A stretch of 64,000 bases of DNA from Thiocapsa rosea (GCF_003634315.1 NZ_RBXL01000001.1:248001-312000); one strand, 5' to 3'; shown: positions 25,291 through 34,787, numbered from the stretch's first letter. Numbers and translations: made by a program. Notes: generated by a model from the sequence alone, not told the origin.

Positions 25291-28194
25291 CTACTTCTTC
25301 CCGAACACGCCGGCCATGTAGGCCTGCCACTTGCCGCGCTGCTTCTCCTGTCCGGGCAGTCGCGGCATGGCGTCGAACTGGGGCGAGGACACACGCGGCT
25401 CGTCCGGACCGGCCTTATAGACCCGGACCCGAACATCGAACCACGCGGCCTGACCCGTGACCGGATCCGAGTTGGAGAGATGCTCGCCTGCCGGATTCGG
25501 CGGAAGCTCTTCCGAAATCAGGTGGTTCAACAGGAAGCCCTTGCGCGACTCATCCGCGTTGCTTCCCAGACCCCAGGCACCGTTGGCCTTGCCGATCGCG
25601 TTCCAGGTCCAGACCGTGCCGGGCTCGACCGCCTCGGAGAAGCGGCACATGCAGCGCACCTTGCTCAGCGTGGACTCCACCCAGATCCAGTCACCGTCGG
25701 CGAAGCCGTGCTTCTTGCCGACGAGCGGATTGACGAAGAGATAGTTGTGGCTGTGGATCTGACGCAGCCAGGCGTTTTGGCTGTCCCAACTGTGATACAT
25801 GGCCATCGGACGCTGGGTCAGCGCGTTCAGCGGATAGCGCACCGTGTCGACCAGTTGGTCTTCCAAGGGCCGATGGAAGAAAGGCAAGGGGTCGAAATAG
25901 GTCTCGACGCGCTCGCGCAACCGATCCGGAGGCTGTCGTCCGGGCCACTTGCCCTGCGCCGCCAGGCGGAATTTCTGCAGGACCTCGGAGTAGAGATGGA
26001 TGGTGATGGGCTCGGCATAACGGATCATGCCGTGCGCCCGCGCCCAGTGCAGATAGCCCTTGTTCCAGTTGCGCATGTACTGGTAGCTGGGCGGCAGCTC
26101 GTGATGGAAGACGCAGCCGTTCTTGGCGTACATCTCCCACTGCTTGGGGTTGGGCTCGCCTTTGAGGACCTGATCGCCGTTCTTGCCGCGCCAGCCGGCC
26201 AAAAAGCCGATACCCGAGCCGGGTGAGGTCTCGTAGTTGACGATGAAGTCGGGGTAGTCGCGGAACTTGCGCTCGCCCTCGGCGGTGACGAAAGCCGGCA
26301 GCTTCAGGCGCGATCCCAGCTCGATGAGCACATCCTGGAAGGGTCTGCACTCGCCTTTGGGCGGCAGCACCGGGATGCGCACCGCGTCGACCGGGCCGTC
26401 GAACTCCGAGATCGGGCGGTCAAGCATCGAGAGCGCATCGTGACGCTCCAGATAGCTGGTATCGGGCAGCACCAGATCGGCGAAGGCGACGGTCTCCGAG
26501 GAGAAGGTGTCGCAAACGACGATGAAGGGGATCTTGTATTTGCCCTCGACATCCTTGTCCACCAGCATCTTGCGCGTCTCGCTGGTGTTCATGGAAGAGT
26601 TCCACGCCATGTTGGCCATGAAGAGGAACAGGGTGTCGATCGGATAGGGGTCGCCGCGCCAGGCGTTGGTGATGACGTTGTGCATCAGGCCGTGCACCGA
26701 GAGCGGGTACTCCCAGGAGAAGGCCTTGTCGATGCGCACCGGCCCCCCGTCGGCGTCGACAAACAGATCCTCGGGCTTGGCGGGCCAACCGAGCGGCATG
26801 CCGTCGAGCGGCGTGTTCGGCTGGACGGCCTCGGGTCCATGCGGCGGCTTGGCGCAGGGCGGGATCGGGCGCGGGAAGGGCGCCTTGTGGCGGAAACCGC
26901 CGGGCCGGTCGATGGTGCCGAGCAGGGTCATGAGCACGCCGAGCGCGCGGATGGTCTGGAAGCCGTTGGAGTGGGCGGCCATCCCGCGCATGGCATGGAA
27001 GGCGACCGGGTTGCCGGTGACCGAGGGGTGCTCGACATCCCAGCAATCGGTCCAGGGGATCGGCAGCTCGATCTTCTGGTCGCGCGCGGTGACGCCCATT
27101 TCGTGGGCGAGACGCCGGATGGTGTCGGCCGGGATGCCGGTGATCTCGGCGGCCCACTCGGGTGTGCATGGCTCAAGCCGCTCCTTGAGGAGCTGAAACG
27201 CCGGTTTGACCGGGATCCCGTCGTCCATGTCGAGCTTGTAGCTGCCCATCAGACGCGGATCCGCCCCCGGGGTGTGGGTGCTGATGGGGCCGTCGATGTT
27301 GCGGTCCCACCAGAGCTTGTTCTCCGGATCGAAGCAGCCCTCCTCCACGTGCATCTCGGCGCGATAGAAGAGACCGTGATCGTCGCGCGCCGGATCGTCG
27401 ATGACCAACTCCGCGGAATTGGTATAGCGCACCAGGAAGTCGCGATCGAACAGACCCTGCTTGAGGATCTCGTGGGAGATCGCCATCAGCAACGCTCCAT
27501 CGGTGCCGGGCTTGATCGGCACCCACTCGTCGGCGATTGCCGAGTAGCCGGTGCGGATCGGGTTGACCGAGATGAAGCGGCCGCCGCGTCGTTTGAACTC
27601 GGAGATGGCGATCTTCAGCGGGTTGGAATGGTGATCCTCCGCGGTGCCGATCATCACGAAGAGCTTGGCGCGATCCAGATCCGGCCCGCCGAACTCCCAG
27701 AAGGAGCCGCCGATGGTGTAGATCATGCCCGCGGCCATGTTGACCGAGCAGAAGCCGCCGTGAGCGGCATAGTTCGGAGTGCCGAACTGTTTGGCGAAGA
27801 GACCCGTCAGGGCCTGCATCTGATCGCGGCCGGTGAAGAGGGCGAACTTCTTTGGATCCTCCGCCCGCAACCGCCCGAGGCGCTCCTCGAGCATGTCGAA
27901 TGCCTCGTCCCAAGAGATCGTCTCGAACTCGGACGCGCCACGCTCGGCCCCCGCCTTGCGACGCAACGGCTTGGTGATGCGCCCCGGCGAGTACTGCTTC
28001 ATGATCCCCGAACTGCCCTTTGCGCAGATCACCCCTTTATTTAAGGGGTGATTGGGATTCCCGTCGATATAGCGGACCTCGCCGTCGCGCATGTGAACCC
28101 GGATGCCGCAGCGGCATGCACACATGTAGCAGGTGGTTTCCTTGACCTCGACTCGCCCGACCGTGCTGTCGGAGTGAGCAATGGGATCCTGCAT
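25291..28194 (-). CDS. soeA: Sulfite dehydrogenase molybdopterin subunit SoeA
   Basis: 967-aa molybdopterin-guanine-dinucleotide oxidoreductase of the PSR/PHS group; SoeABC oxidises sulfite to sulfate in the cytoplasm of purple sulfur bacteria. The N-terminal [4Fe-4S] site is CYMCACRCGI with the fourth Cys in GVICAKG. TGRDQMQALTGLFAKQFG and FVMIGTAEDHHSNPLK lie in the Mo-cofactor domains. No Tat signal is present, which separates it from periplasmic thiosulfate and polysulfide reductases. The bases for residues NHPLNKG form a perfect 10-bp hairpin (28028-28052) with unusually AT-rich codons. Confidence 0.93.
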   Translation of the reverse strand: MQDPIAHSDSTVGRVEVKETTCYMCACRCGIRVHMRDGEVRYIDGNPNHPLNKGVICAKGSSGIMKQYSPGRITKPLRRKAGAERGASEFETISWDEAFDMLEERLGRLRAEDPKKFALFTGRDQMQALTGLFAKQFGTPNYAAHGGFCSVNMAAGMIYTIGGSFWEFGGPDLDRAKLFVMIGTAEDHHSNPLKIAISEFKRRGGRFISVNPIRTGYSAIADEWVPIKPGTDGALLMAISHEILKQGLFDRDFLVRYTNSAELVIDDPARDDHGLFYRAEMHVEEGCFDPENKLWWDRNIDGPISTHTPGADPRLMGSYKLDMDDGIPVKPAFQLLKERLEPCTPEWAAEITGIPADTIRRLAHEMGVTARDQKIELPIPWTDCWDVEHPSVTGNPVAFHAMRGMAAHSNGFQTIRALGVLMTLLGTIDRPGGFRHKAPFPRPIPPCAKPPHGPEAVQPNTPLDGMPLGWPAKPEDLFVDADGGPVRIDKAFSWEYPLSVHGLMHNVITNAWRGDPYPIDTLFLFMANMAWNSSMNTSETRKMLVDKDVEGKYKIPFIVVCDTFSSETVAFADLVLPDTSYLERHDALSMLDRPISEFDGPVDAVRIPVLPPKGECRPFQDVLIELGSRLKLPAFVTAEGERKFRDYPDFIVNYETSPGSGIGFLAGWRGKNGDQVLKGEPNPKQWEMYAKNGCVFHHELPPSYQYMRNWNKGYLHWARAHGMIRYAEPITIHLYSEVLQKFRLAAQGKWPGRQPPDRLRERVETYFDPLPFFHRPLEDQLVDTVRYPLNALTQRPMAMYHSWDSQNAWLRQIHSHNYLFVNPLVGKKHGFADGDWIWVESTLSKVRCMCRFSEAVEPGTVWTWNAIGKANGAWGLGSNADESRKGFLLNHLISEELPPNPAGEHLSNSDPVTGQAAWFDVRVRVYKAGPDEPRVSSPQFDAMPRLPGQEKQRGKWQAYMAGVFGKK

Positions 28195-28611
28195 GTGAGC
28201 ACCTTTATGCGAGGTAATAAGCCAGACGATTACCGCATTCTAATATTGCGGATGTCTATGTTTCAAACTTGATGGCGGCCCGGGAAATCGGTGACCACCA
28301 AAGATCGTTGTATGGGGCGCCTGTCGGCGCAGCATCGCGCAGAAACCGGGCCACGTCGCAAATCGGAGCGGTTGAAGACAAGCGGGGCGTCAGGCGGACA
28401 AGCTAGGGAGTCGGGTGGACAAGCGCAGCGCAGTCCACCCTACCGGGGGGCTCATGAAAAACGCTGTCGGCGGGAAACGGCGAGTGGCGAAAGACCCGCC
28501 TTGCTGCCGCGAATGAACTCCCGCATCTCCGGGATAGGCGCCCGAAGATGCGGGTCTTGACGCGTTCCGAGAGGGCCGAGCGCCGGAGCCCGACCCGAAG
28601 GGCGTCGCGGA
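28195..28611. other. Upstream region of soeABC
   Basis: No gene seen in about 420 bases. A palindromic repeat of the GGTGGACAAGCGCAGCGCAG type lies at 28413-28444, related to 54614-54690. AT-rich sequence at 28196-28265 directly before soeA is the likely promoter region. Confidence 0.45.
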
Positions 28612-28887
28612 CTAGGCCGCTTCCGCCAGCGTCATCGGGAGCCACGAAGCCAGGCGCTCGCGCTCTTGGGTGATGTCGATCGCGAAGAAGTGGTTCAGCA
28701 CCTCCAGCGCCTCGTCGAGGTCTTCGCATGGCCACTCGTTGGTGATACTGCGGAAGGTCCAGTCCTCGACGTGAAAGCAGCAGTGCCCGCCCTTGGCCGC
28801 ACCCTCGGCGTCGTAACGCAGCTTGAACCCGGTGTAAGTACTGGGATCCCATTTGTAGCGGATCGTGTTTTCGGTTTGCTCGAACAT
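28612..28887 (-). CDS. Small unknown protein upstream of soeA
   Basis: 91-aa acidic soluble protein from ATG 28887, preceded by AGAAAACC rather than a good Shine-Dalgarno. It begins MFEQTENTIRYKWDPSTYTG, with GGHCCFHVEDWTFRS and EDLDEALEVLNHFFAIDITQ further on. No family is recognised. A paired Cys-Cys and several aromatics in the middle might be functional. It is on the soe strand but 420 bases away. Confidence 0.65.
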   Translation of the reverse strand: MFEQTENTIRYKWDPSTYTGFKLRYDAEGAAKGGHCCFHVEDWTFRSITNEWPCEDLDEALEVLNHFFAIDITQERERLASWLPMTLAEAA

Positions 28888-29379
28888 GGTTTTCTCAGTG
28901 GAATCTGTTGCTTGGACGCCGATAATCCCGCCCGGGAGAGTCGGTTGAGCTGCCCGCTCGGCAACGAAAGGAAACATGCCGACAACAAGCTGTTTCCTTT
29001 TCGTCACACACTGCATCTCATGCGTCAAGTTTAGTATCAAAACGCAACAAACGACAACCAGGCAAACGCTTTTTTTCGCTAAATCGATCACGGGAAGCGA
29101 AAAAAACATCGAGTCGATCAGCGGTACTTTGCAGGACAGAGAGACGCATCTGTTGTCGAGATGCAACGCGGAGGCGGCTTCGACCACTTTTCCTGGTTGC
29201 GGATCTACTTGCGGTGTAGGGGCGAATTCATTCGCCCCTACACCGCGTCTCGCCGGAGTCGAGGACATCTCCGAAGCCAAACGCAACGTGAAAACGACGC
29301 ATGTCGCTCTGGACGCGGTTTAGAGTCCCGACAGGTCTTCCGGGCATGCGCAGTCGGGATGACGATTCCCGGAAATCAC
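28888..29379. other. Intergenic region with hairpin and repeat
   Basis: No gene. A palindrome with 13-bp arms (GTGTAGGGGCGAA) lies at 29215-29244. Next to it, and sharing its last bases, is an inverted type A repeat at 29239-29322 ending CGCGGTTTA. The stretch 28990-29120 is AT-rich and may contain the promoter for the small gene at 28887. Confidence 0.5.
29239..29322 (-). repeat. 84-bp TAAACCGCG repeat, type A, inverted
   Basis: Reads on the minus strand as TAAACCGCGTCCAGAGCGAC and ends GAGACGCGGTGTA. The far end is altered where the neighbouring GTGTAGGGGCGAA palindrome overlaps it. Confidence 0.8.
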
Positions 29380-30465
29380 CTAACCGCGCGGTCGGCGCCA
29401 ACTCAGCGCAAGCGGATCGTCGGGGTCTACATGCGACATGAAGGGAAGCCTGCGGTCGTTGTGGGTGACCTGATAGATGAGCCCCATCCAGTTGCCTAGG
29501 ACGCCTTCGCCGCTGTCGTGCCAGGTGTTGTCGAGCCTGTCGACGATATGCTGCTCGGGGAAGGCCGGCAGATCGCGTCCCTGATCGAGTGCATCGAGGA
29601 TCCGCTCGCGGTGCTCGTCCAAGATGGCGCGTGACTGGACGCCGAAATAGTTCTCGGGGACCGGCGGGTATTGGTCGCGCTCTCCGGCAGCGAAACGGTT
29701 GACCTCGCGCTTGTACTCCTTGAGCAGCGAGATGATGTCGTACTCGGGGTGGCCCTGGAAGAACACCTGCCGGAAGCCGTCCGGGCTGACCGCGAGATGC
29801 ACCCCCGCCTCCTCGCTCTCGGCGAGGATGTGCAGACCTGCCGCCTCGAATTGGTCGCGACCGATCTCGTTGAAACGCGAATGCGGCACGTCGAAAAGCG
29901 TATTGACGCTGCCCACCAAGGGATGGCTGCGGTCGATGACGCGATGCACATAGACCCCCCAGCGCTTCTCGCCCAGCGGACGGCGCCGCTGACCATAGCG
30001 AAACTGCAACACCGCATGGGTCGCCAGACAGGAGCAGAGGGTCGAGCTGACGTTGTGATAGGCCCAGTCCACCACCTCGATCAGCGGCTCCCAGAAGGTC
30101 TGGCCGGCAAGGTCCGGACCCATGACATTGGCCCCGGTGATCACCAAGGCATCCAGCCCCTCCGCGCGGATCTTCTCGAACGGCTCGTAGAAGCGCTCGA
30201 CATACTCGCGGGTGATGGGGCCGCGCTCGAGCGCGTCGAGCGTGAAGGGGTGGACATAGAACTGCGCGATCTGGTTGCTCTGACCGATCAGCCGGAAGAA
30301 CTGCCGCTCGGTCGCGGCAAGTGCGGCATCCGGCATCATGTTCAGCAGGCCGATGTGCAGCTCTCGGATGTCCTGCTGAAGCGCGTGATCGGGCTCGAGG
30401 ATCTTGTGACCCTCCTCGCGCAGACGCTCGAACGTAGGCAGCTCATTGTGGGCGACGATCGGCAT
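29380..30465 (-). CDS. metA: Homoserine O-acyltransferase (MetA/MetAS)
   Basis: Acylates homoserine in methionine synthesis; 361 aa. The catalytic cysteine lies in SSTLCSCLATHAVLQF, the His-Glu pair in FFQGHPEYD. The N-terminal LNMMPDAALAATERQFFRL matches the MetA family. Whether the donor is succinyl- or acetyl-CoA cannot be decided by eye. The P-loop ATPase gene ends 22 bases upstream of the start, so they are probably one operon. Confidence 0.92.
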   Translation of the reverse strand: MPIVAHNELPTFERLREEGHKILEPDHALQQDIRELHIGLLNMMPDAALAATERQFFRLIGQSNQIAQFYVHPFTLDALERGPITREYVERFYEPFEKIRAEGLDALVITGANVMGPDLAGQTFWEPLIEVVDWAYHNVSSTLCSCLATHAVLQFRYGQRRRPLGEKRWGVYVHRVIDRSHPLVGSVNTLFDVPHSRFNEIGRDQFEAAGLHILAESEEAGVHLAVSPDGFRQVFFQGHPEYDIISLLKEYKREVNRFAAGERDQYPPVPENYFGVQSRAILDEHRERILDALDQGRDLPAFPEQHIVDRLDNTWHDSGEGVLGNWMGLIYQVTHNDRRLPFMSHVDPDDPLALSWRRPRG

Positions 30466-30487
30466 GGGGTCGGTCCTGTCGTTCGGG

Positions 30488-31360
30488 TTACTGCATCTCG
30501 GGATCGAAGACCGGCGTCTCGGCCTGTCCGATCGCCGATTCGATCAACTGCAGGAAATCCTGCTCGTCGCGCACCTGCGCGACGTCCTCGGACGAGACCG
30601 TGTAGCCGTAAGGCCGCGCGATCGCCTCGTAGCGCGGCACCCGCGAATGGAACAGACGCGGGAAGACCCAGCGGGTGAAGTCGTCCGGGTCCACTTGCGC
30701 GACATAGTCCAGACCATGCACCGACAAATAGTCCTTCAGCGCGGCACGCAGAAAGTCGGGGCGATAGTAGAGCGGCTTGGGATCGGCCTGTGCGCGTTGG
30801 ATGAGCTTGATCTCGTCCGCCTCCGGCACCCGGATGTAGAGGATCAGGCTGTGCTTGGCGAGCAGGTCGATCACCCGCGGCTCGTCGAGCTCGCAGAGGC
30901 TCCCTCCGACGTCGTTGATCAGATGCGGATAGCTGTAGATCTCCCGGGCCTTTCGCACGAAATCGGGCACGTCCATCATGGCCGCGATCTCGGCCTCGCG
31001 ATACAGGGCCTGGCGACGGCTGAACTCGCCGAGCGGCAGCCCCCCGCGCTCGGGGTTCCCGAGCTTCCCGACGAAGCTCAGCACCGGCCCCAGATCCTTG
31101 ATCTTGATGTTGTTGTGGATGGCGACCCAATCGTGGCGCAGAAGATCGCGCAGGAAGGGATCGCGCATCGCATGCGCCTTGATCAGGTCGAGGATGTGCT
31201 CGTTGAGATAACGGGTCCCGATCCGGTAGTCGCCGGAGTAGTGAAACCAGTCGTTACGACGCAGCATTTCCGAAAGATAGGTCTTGCCGACCCCCGACAT
31301 CCCAAGCAGCGTGATGCACTTGTGCTTCCAGCTTCGGAATTCATCGACCTTGAACTTCAT
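30488..31360 (-). CDS. P-loop ATPase linked to metA
   Basis: 290-aa NTPase with Walker A GMSGVGKTYLSEML at residues 19-32. Further features are VLSFVGKLGNPERGGLPLGE, SYPHLINDVGGSLCELDEP (possible Walker B region) and LILYIRVPEADEIKLIQRA. It resembles kinase-like ATPases found beside metA in purple sulfur bacteria, but the substrate is unknown. ATG 31360 lies only four bases from an 84-bp repeat (31365-31448), which leaves no normal Shine-Dalgarno site. Confidence 0.75.
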   Translation of the reverse strand: MKFKVDEFRSWKHKCITLLGMSGVGKTYLSEMLRRNDWFHYSGDYRIGTRYLNEHILDLIKAHAMRDPFLRDLLRHDWVAIHNNIKIKDLGPVLSFVGKLGNPERGGLPLGEFSRRQALYREAEIAAMMDVPDFVRKAREIYSYPHLINDVGGSLCELDEPRVIDLLAKHSLILYIRVPEADEIKLIQRAQADPKPLYYRPDFLRAALKDYLSVHGLDYVAQVDPDDFTRWVFPRLFHSRVPRYEAIARPYGYTVSSEDVAQVRDEQDFLQLIESAIGQAETPVFDPEMQ

Positions 31361-31364
31361 GGAT

Positions 31365-31448
31365 TGAACCGCGTCCTGAGTGATAACCGATGTTTGGCGG
31401 GAAACGGCCGCGCGAGCACTTGGAGAGCCCCGTGCCTGACGCGGTTCA
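31365..31448. repeat. 84-bp TGAACCGCG repeat, unrelated interior
   Basis: Bounded by TGAACCGCG and CGCGGTTCA, exactly 84 bp. Its interior does not resemble types A or B. It directly abuts the start codon of the ATPase gene. Confidence 0.85.
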
Positions 31449-31613
31449 AATTGTTTAGCATTTCAAGCGTTGAACAGCGCATTGCGCGATGATGGCGGAT
31501 GCGTGCGAGGCCGGACCGACTGCGAAATACCCGTCTGATGCGGAACGCGCGATCAAGCACACCCGGGACGAACGGTGATGTTAGTTCAGGACGCGGACGG
31601 CGACAAACGCGCC

Positions 31614-31641
31614 GTTCAGGGTTCAGGGTTCAGGGTTCAGG
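31614..31641. repeat. (GTTCAGG)4 heptanucleotide array
   Basis: Four perfect tandem copies of GTTCAGG plus three further bases. It lies in the gap between the ATPase gene and uup. Confidence 0.9.
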
Positions 31642-31719
31642 GTTGGTCGAGCCGAGCGGGACCGAGACAACATCCGGCGGTCGTCCCGGCTGCGTGCGTC
31701 GGGCCTCGCTCCCGCCCGA

Positions 31720-33636
31720 TCAGCGCCGCGCCTCGAGCGCCTCCCAGCGCGCATAGACGGTCTCGAGCTCGGACTCCAGCGCCTCCAGACGCCCCTTCAC
31801 CGCAGCCACCTCCTCCGGGGCGGCTTGATAGAAGGCCGGATCGGCCAGGCGTGCGTGCAGCTCGGCTTGCTCGGTTTCCAGCGTCTCGATGCGCGCCGGC
31901 AGCTCGGCAAGCTCGCGCGTCTCTTTGAAGCTCAGCTTCTCGCCCTTGGACGCGGCCTTGGGTTGAGTCGACCCGCCCGCGGGGGCCGACGCCGGTGTCG
32001 CGGAGTCCGCCGGCTTCGTCTTGAACTCGCCCGAGCGCCGCGGATCGCGTTGCCGCACCCAGTCCTCGTAACCGCCGACATACTCGCGGACCCGTCCTTC
32101 GCCCTCGAAGACCAGGGTGCTGGTGGCGACATTGTCGAGCAGTGCCCGGTCGTGAGAGACCAGCAAGAGGGTGCCCTTGAACTCGACCAGCAGGTCTTCG
32201 AGCAGTTCCAGGGTCTCGGTATCCAGGTCGTTGGTCGGCTCGTCGAGCACCAGCAGATTGGCGGGGCGGGTGAAAAGTTTGGCGAGCAGCAGGCGATTGC
32301 GCTCCCCTCCCGAGAGCGCCTTGACCGGCTGGCGCGCGCGCTCCGGGGTAAAGAGAAAGTCCTTCAGATAGGACAGGACGTGCCGACTCTGGCCATCGAC
32401 CTCGATCTTGTCGCTGCCGCCCGCGACATTGTCCTGGACGCTCTTGTCGAGGTCCAATTGGGCACGCAGTTGATCGAAATAGGCCACCTGCAGGTTGGTC
32501 CCGCGTCGGATCTCGCCGACCTGCGGCTCCAAGCCACCGAGCAGCAACTTCAGAAGCGTACTCTTGCCGGCACCGTTCGGGCCGATGATGCCGATCTTAT
32601 CGCCGCGCAGGATCAGGGTACTGAAGTCGCGGATCACCGGGGCATCGCCCCAGGCGAAGCTGATCTCCTCGGCCTCGACCACCAGCTTGCCGGAGCGATC
32701 CGCCTCGCTCAGACGCAGACGCGCCGTGCCCTGCAGCTCGCGCCGCTCGAGCCGTTCGCGGCGCATGGATTCGAGCGCGCGCACGCGGCCTTCGTTGCGG
32801 GTACGTCGCGCCTTGATGCCTTGCCGGATCCAGACCTCTTCCTCGGCGAGCTTGCGGTCGAAGTGCGCTGCGGCCTGGGCCTCGGCATGCAGACGCTCCT
32901 CGCGGCGGCGCAGATAGTTGGCGTAGTCGCCGGGCCAATCCGTGATCCGCCCGCGATCGAGCTCCAGGATCCGGGTCGCGACCCGTTGCAGGAAGCGTCG
33001 ATCGTGGGTGACGAAGAGCAAGGAGCCCGGAAAGTCGATCAAGAAGTCTTCGAGCCAATCGATCGCATCGATGTCCAGATGGTTGGTCGGCTCGTCGAGC
33101 AGCAGCAGATCCGGCTCGGTCACCAAGGCACGGGCAAGCAGCACGCGACGTTGCAGACCGCCCGAGAGCGCCCCGAAGCGGGCCTCGGCGTCGAGCCCGA
33201 GGCGCGAAATGACGCGCTCGGTGCGCTGCTCGATCGCCCAGCCGCCGCCGTCCTCCAATTGCTGCTGAACCCGTGCCAGACGGGTCAGGTCCTCCTCGCT
33301 CGGGTCGCTCCCCAAGCCGTGTGAGAGCTTGAAGTAATCGCTCAGAAGCACCCCGAGATCGCCCAAGCCGGCCGAGACAACCTCGAAAACACTCCCCTCT
33401 TCCCCGCGCGGGATCTCCTGCGTCAGGCGCGCGACCTTCAACCCCGTAGCCGCGCGGATCTGACCGGAGTCGGCCTGGATCTCCCCGTCGATGATCCGCA
33501 GCAAGGTCGATTTGCCGGCGCCGTTGCGGCCGATCAAACAGATCCGCTCCCCTCGCTCGATGCTGAAGGAGACGTCCTCCAAGAGCGGCGGCAGGCCATA
33601 GGAGAGGGCGACGGAGTCGAGGCTGAGCAAGGTCAT
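31720..33636 (-). CDS. uup: ABC-F ATPase Uup
   Basis: Soluble ABC-F protein with two ATPase domains; Uup binds branched DNA and the ribosome and lowers precise transposon excision in E. coli. 638 aa. Walker A GRNGAGKST and GPNGAGKST; signatures LSGGLQRRVLLARAL and LSGGERNRLLLAKLF; Walker B LLLLDEPTNHLD and LLVLDEPTNDLD. The C-terminal coiled coil (ARIETLETEQAELHARLADP) distinguishes Uup from EttA. ATG 33636 begins at the conserved LLSLDSVALSYG. Confidence 0.93.
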   Translation of the reverse strand: MTLLSLDSVALSYGLPPLLEDVSFSIERGERICLIGRNGAGKSTLLRIIDGEIQADSGQIRAATGLKVARLTQEIPRGEEGSVFEVVSAGLGDLGVLLSDYFKLSHGLGSDPSEEDLTRLARVQQQLEDGGGWAIEQRTERVISRLGLDAEARFGALSGGLQRRVLLARALVTEPDLLLLDEPTNHLDIDAIDWLEDFLIDFPGSLLFVTHDRRFLQRVATRILELDRGRITDWPGDYANYLRRREERLHAEAQAAAHFDRKLAEEEVWIRQGIKARRTRNEGRVRALESMRRERLERRELQGTARLRLSEADRSGKLVVEAEEISFAWGDAPVIRDFSTLILRGDKIGIIGPNGAGKSTLLKLLLGGLEPQVGEIRRGTNLQVAYFDQLRAQLDLDKSVQDNVAGGSDKIEVDGQSRHVLSYLKDFLFTPERARQPVKALSGGERNRLLLAKLFTRPANLLVLDEPTNDLDTETLELLEDLLVEFKGTLLLVSHDRALLDNVATSTLVFEGEGRVREYVGGYEDWVRQRDPRRSGEFKTKPADSATPASAPAGGSTQPKAASKGEKLSFKETRELAELPARIETLETEQAELHARLADPAFYQAAPEEVAAVKGRLEALESELETVYARWEALEARR

Positions 33637-33697
33637 CGGGATACCTGGTCGAAGGGAACGTGTAAGTGACGGCGCGCGGCGGACGGGCGAGCAACGA

Positions 33698-33749
33698 TGG
33701 CTCACCTTGGTGGCTCACCTTGGTGGCTCAAGTTGGTGGCTCACGTTAG
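33698..33749. repeat. Four 13-bp tandem repeats upstream of uup
   Basis: Unit TGGCTCACCTTGG occurs four times with increasing change. It lies between uup and the divergent Fnr-like gene. Confidence 0.85.
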
Positions 33750-33866
33750 AGAGGGCGACGACGATGCGCAACCCCGCGCGTGCGAAATGATCTCGTCGGT
33801 TCGATGGGCTACACTGGGGCATCAGGTGCTTTAGGCGCCCCGAACGACGAGATTCAGACGAGCCAA

Positions 33867-34577
33867 ATGGTCAAAAGTGTCACGCTGCGGGAAGCCTGGT
33901 CCGGTGAGGCCGACTGCCTCAACTGCTCGCTTCGCACCTCGGTCCTCTTCGCGGGATTGGCCGAATCGGATTTCGAGCAGATCCACGACCCGATCGACCA
34001 GTACACCTTAAAACCCGGCACCAGCCTCTACCATACGGGCGACGCTGCCGAGCACATGTTCACCGTACGCACCGGTGTCCTGAAATTGGTGCAGTATCTC
34101 CCGGACGGGAGTCAGCGGATCGTGCGGATCGCGCGCACCACCGATGTCCTGGGCCTGGAGGCGATGCTCGAAGGCGGCACCTACCAACACGATGCCATCG
34201 CCCTTCAGCCAACCGAGGTCTGCCGCTTCCCCGCCCGATTGGTCCGCGACCTGGGCAGCAACAACCCGGAGTTGCATCGCGAGCTGATCTCGCGCTGGCA
34301 ACGCGCCTTGAACGAGGCCGACGCCTGGCTGACCGAGCTTTCCACCGGTTCCGCCCGGCAGCGCATCGCCCGGCTCTTGTTGCGCCTGGTCCGCGATCGC
34401 GAGAGCAGTGCGTGCCAATTGTTCAGCCGCGAAGACATGGGCGCCATGCTCGGCATCACCACCGAGACCGCCAGCCGCACCATCGCCGAATTCAAACGCC
34501 AGAGCCTTCTGGTCGAGACCAGCCCCAACCGCTTTCTGCTCGACATCCCCAACCTCAAGCGCATCGCGGAGGGTTGA
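33867..34577 (+). CDS. Crp/Fnr-family regulator with Fnr-type cysteines
   Basis: 236 aa from ATG 33867; the frame is open to GTG 33780, so a longer start is possible. The cyclic-nucleotide-type domain is followed by a helix-turn-helix (SREDMGAMLGITTETASRTI). Glu200, Ser203 and Arg204 match the Fnr recognition residues for TTGAT half-sites. Cys17, Cys20 and Cys119 align with three of the four Fnr cluster ligands, and Val26 stands where the fourth should be, with identical spacing. It could hold a cluster differently or sense something else. Its TGA is the first triplet of an 84-bp repeat. Confidence 0.88.
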   Translation: MVKSVTLREAWSGEADCLNCSLRTSVLFAGLAESDFEQIHDPIDQYTLKPGTSLYHTGDAAEHMFTVRTGVLKLVQYLPDGSQRIVRIARTTDVLGLEAMLEGGTYQHDAIALQPTEVCRFPARLVRDLGSNNPELHRELISRWQRALNEADAWLTELSTGSARQRIARLLLRLVRDRESSACQLFSREDMGAMLGITTETASRTIAEFKRQSLLVETSPNRFLLDIPNLKRIAEG

Positions 34578-34767
34578 AACGCGTCCGGTGCGATATGCCG
34601 TGTTCTCGGCGAGGCTCGACATCGCGCGTACCCGAAAGCGCCGTGGAGACGCGTTTCAAGAAGCTGTTTGATTTTACTATCCTGAACCGCGTCCCTGCAG
34701 ACACATCGGGTGTACTCCATCGCCTTCATCTACAACCCAGGTCGGCACGGAGCGAAGACGCGGTTCA
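34575..34767. repeat. 84/85-bp TGAACCGCG-type repeat pair
   Basis: Units at 34575-34658 (TGAAACGCG ... CGCGTTTCA, 84 bp) and 34683-34767 (TGAACCGCG ... CGCGGTTCA, 85 bp), separated by 24 bp rich in T. Interiors are unrelated to each other and to types A and B. In the first unit both ends carry the same changed base, so the inverted repeat is conserved by compensation. The first triplet is the stop of the Fnr-like gene. Confidence 0.85.
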
Positions 34768-34773
34768 GCCGAG

Positions 34774-34787
34774 TTGACCGATTTCAA
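34774..34787. promoter_or_regulatory. Candidate Fnr/Anr box
   Basis: TTGACCGATTTCAA has the symmetrical TTGA-N6-TCAA core of Fnr-type sites. It lies 82 bases before the DUF6858 start and directly after the gene for an Fnr-like protein whose recognition helix suits such sites. Confidence 0.4.

Noticed and set aside
26440-28044. 534-codon plus-strand frame opposite soeA
   Set aside because: Antisense shadow of a well-supported gene; no recognisable domains or start signal.
23342-28194. Periplasmic polysulfide or thiosulfate reductase (Psr/Phs) instead of SoeABC
   Set aside because: The molybdenum subunit has no Tat signal peptide and its size and the subunit set fit cytoplasmic SoeABC of purple sulfur bacteria.
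33780-33866. Upstream GTG start for the Fnr-like protein
   Set aside because: The added 29 residues have no counterpart in the family; kept only as an alternative.
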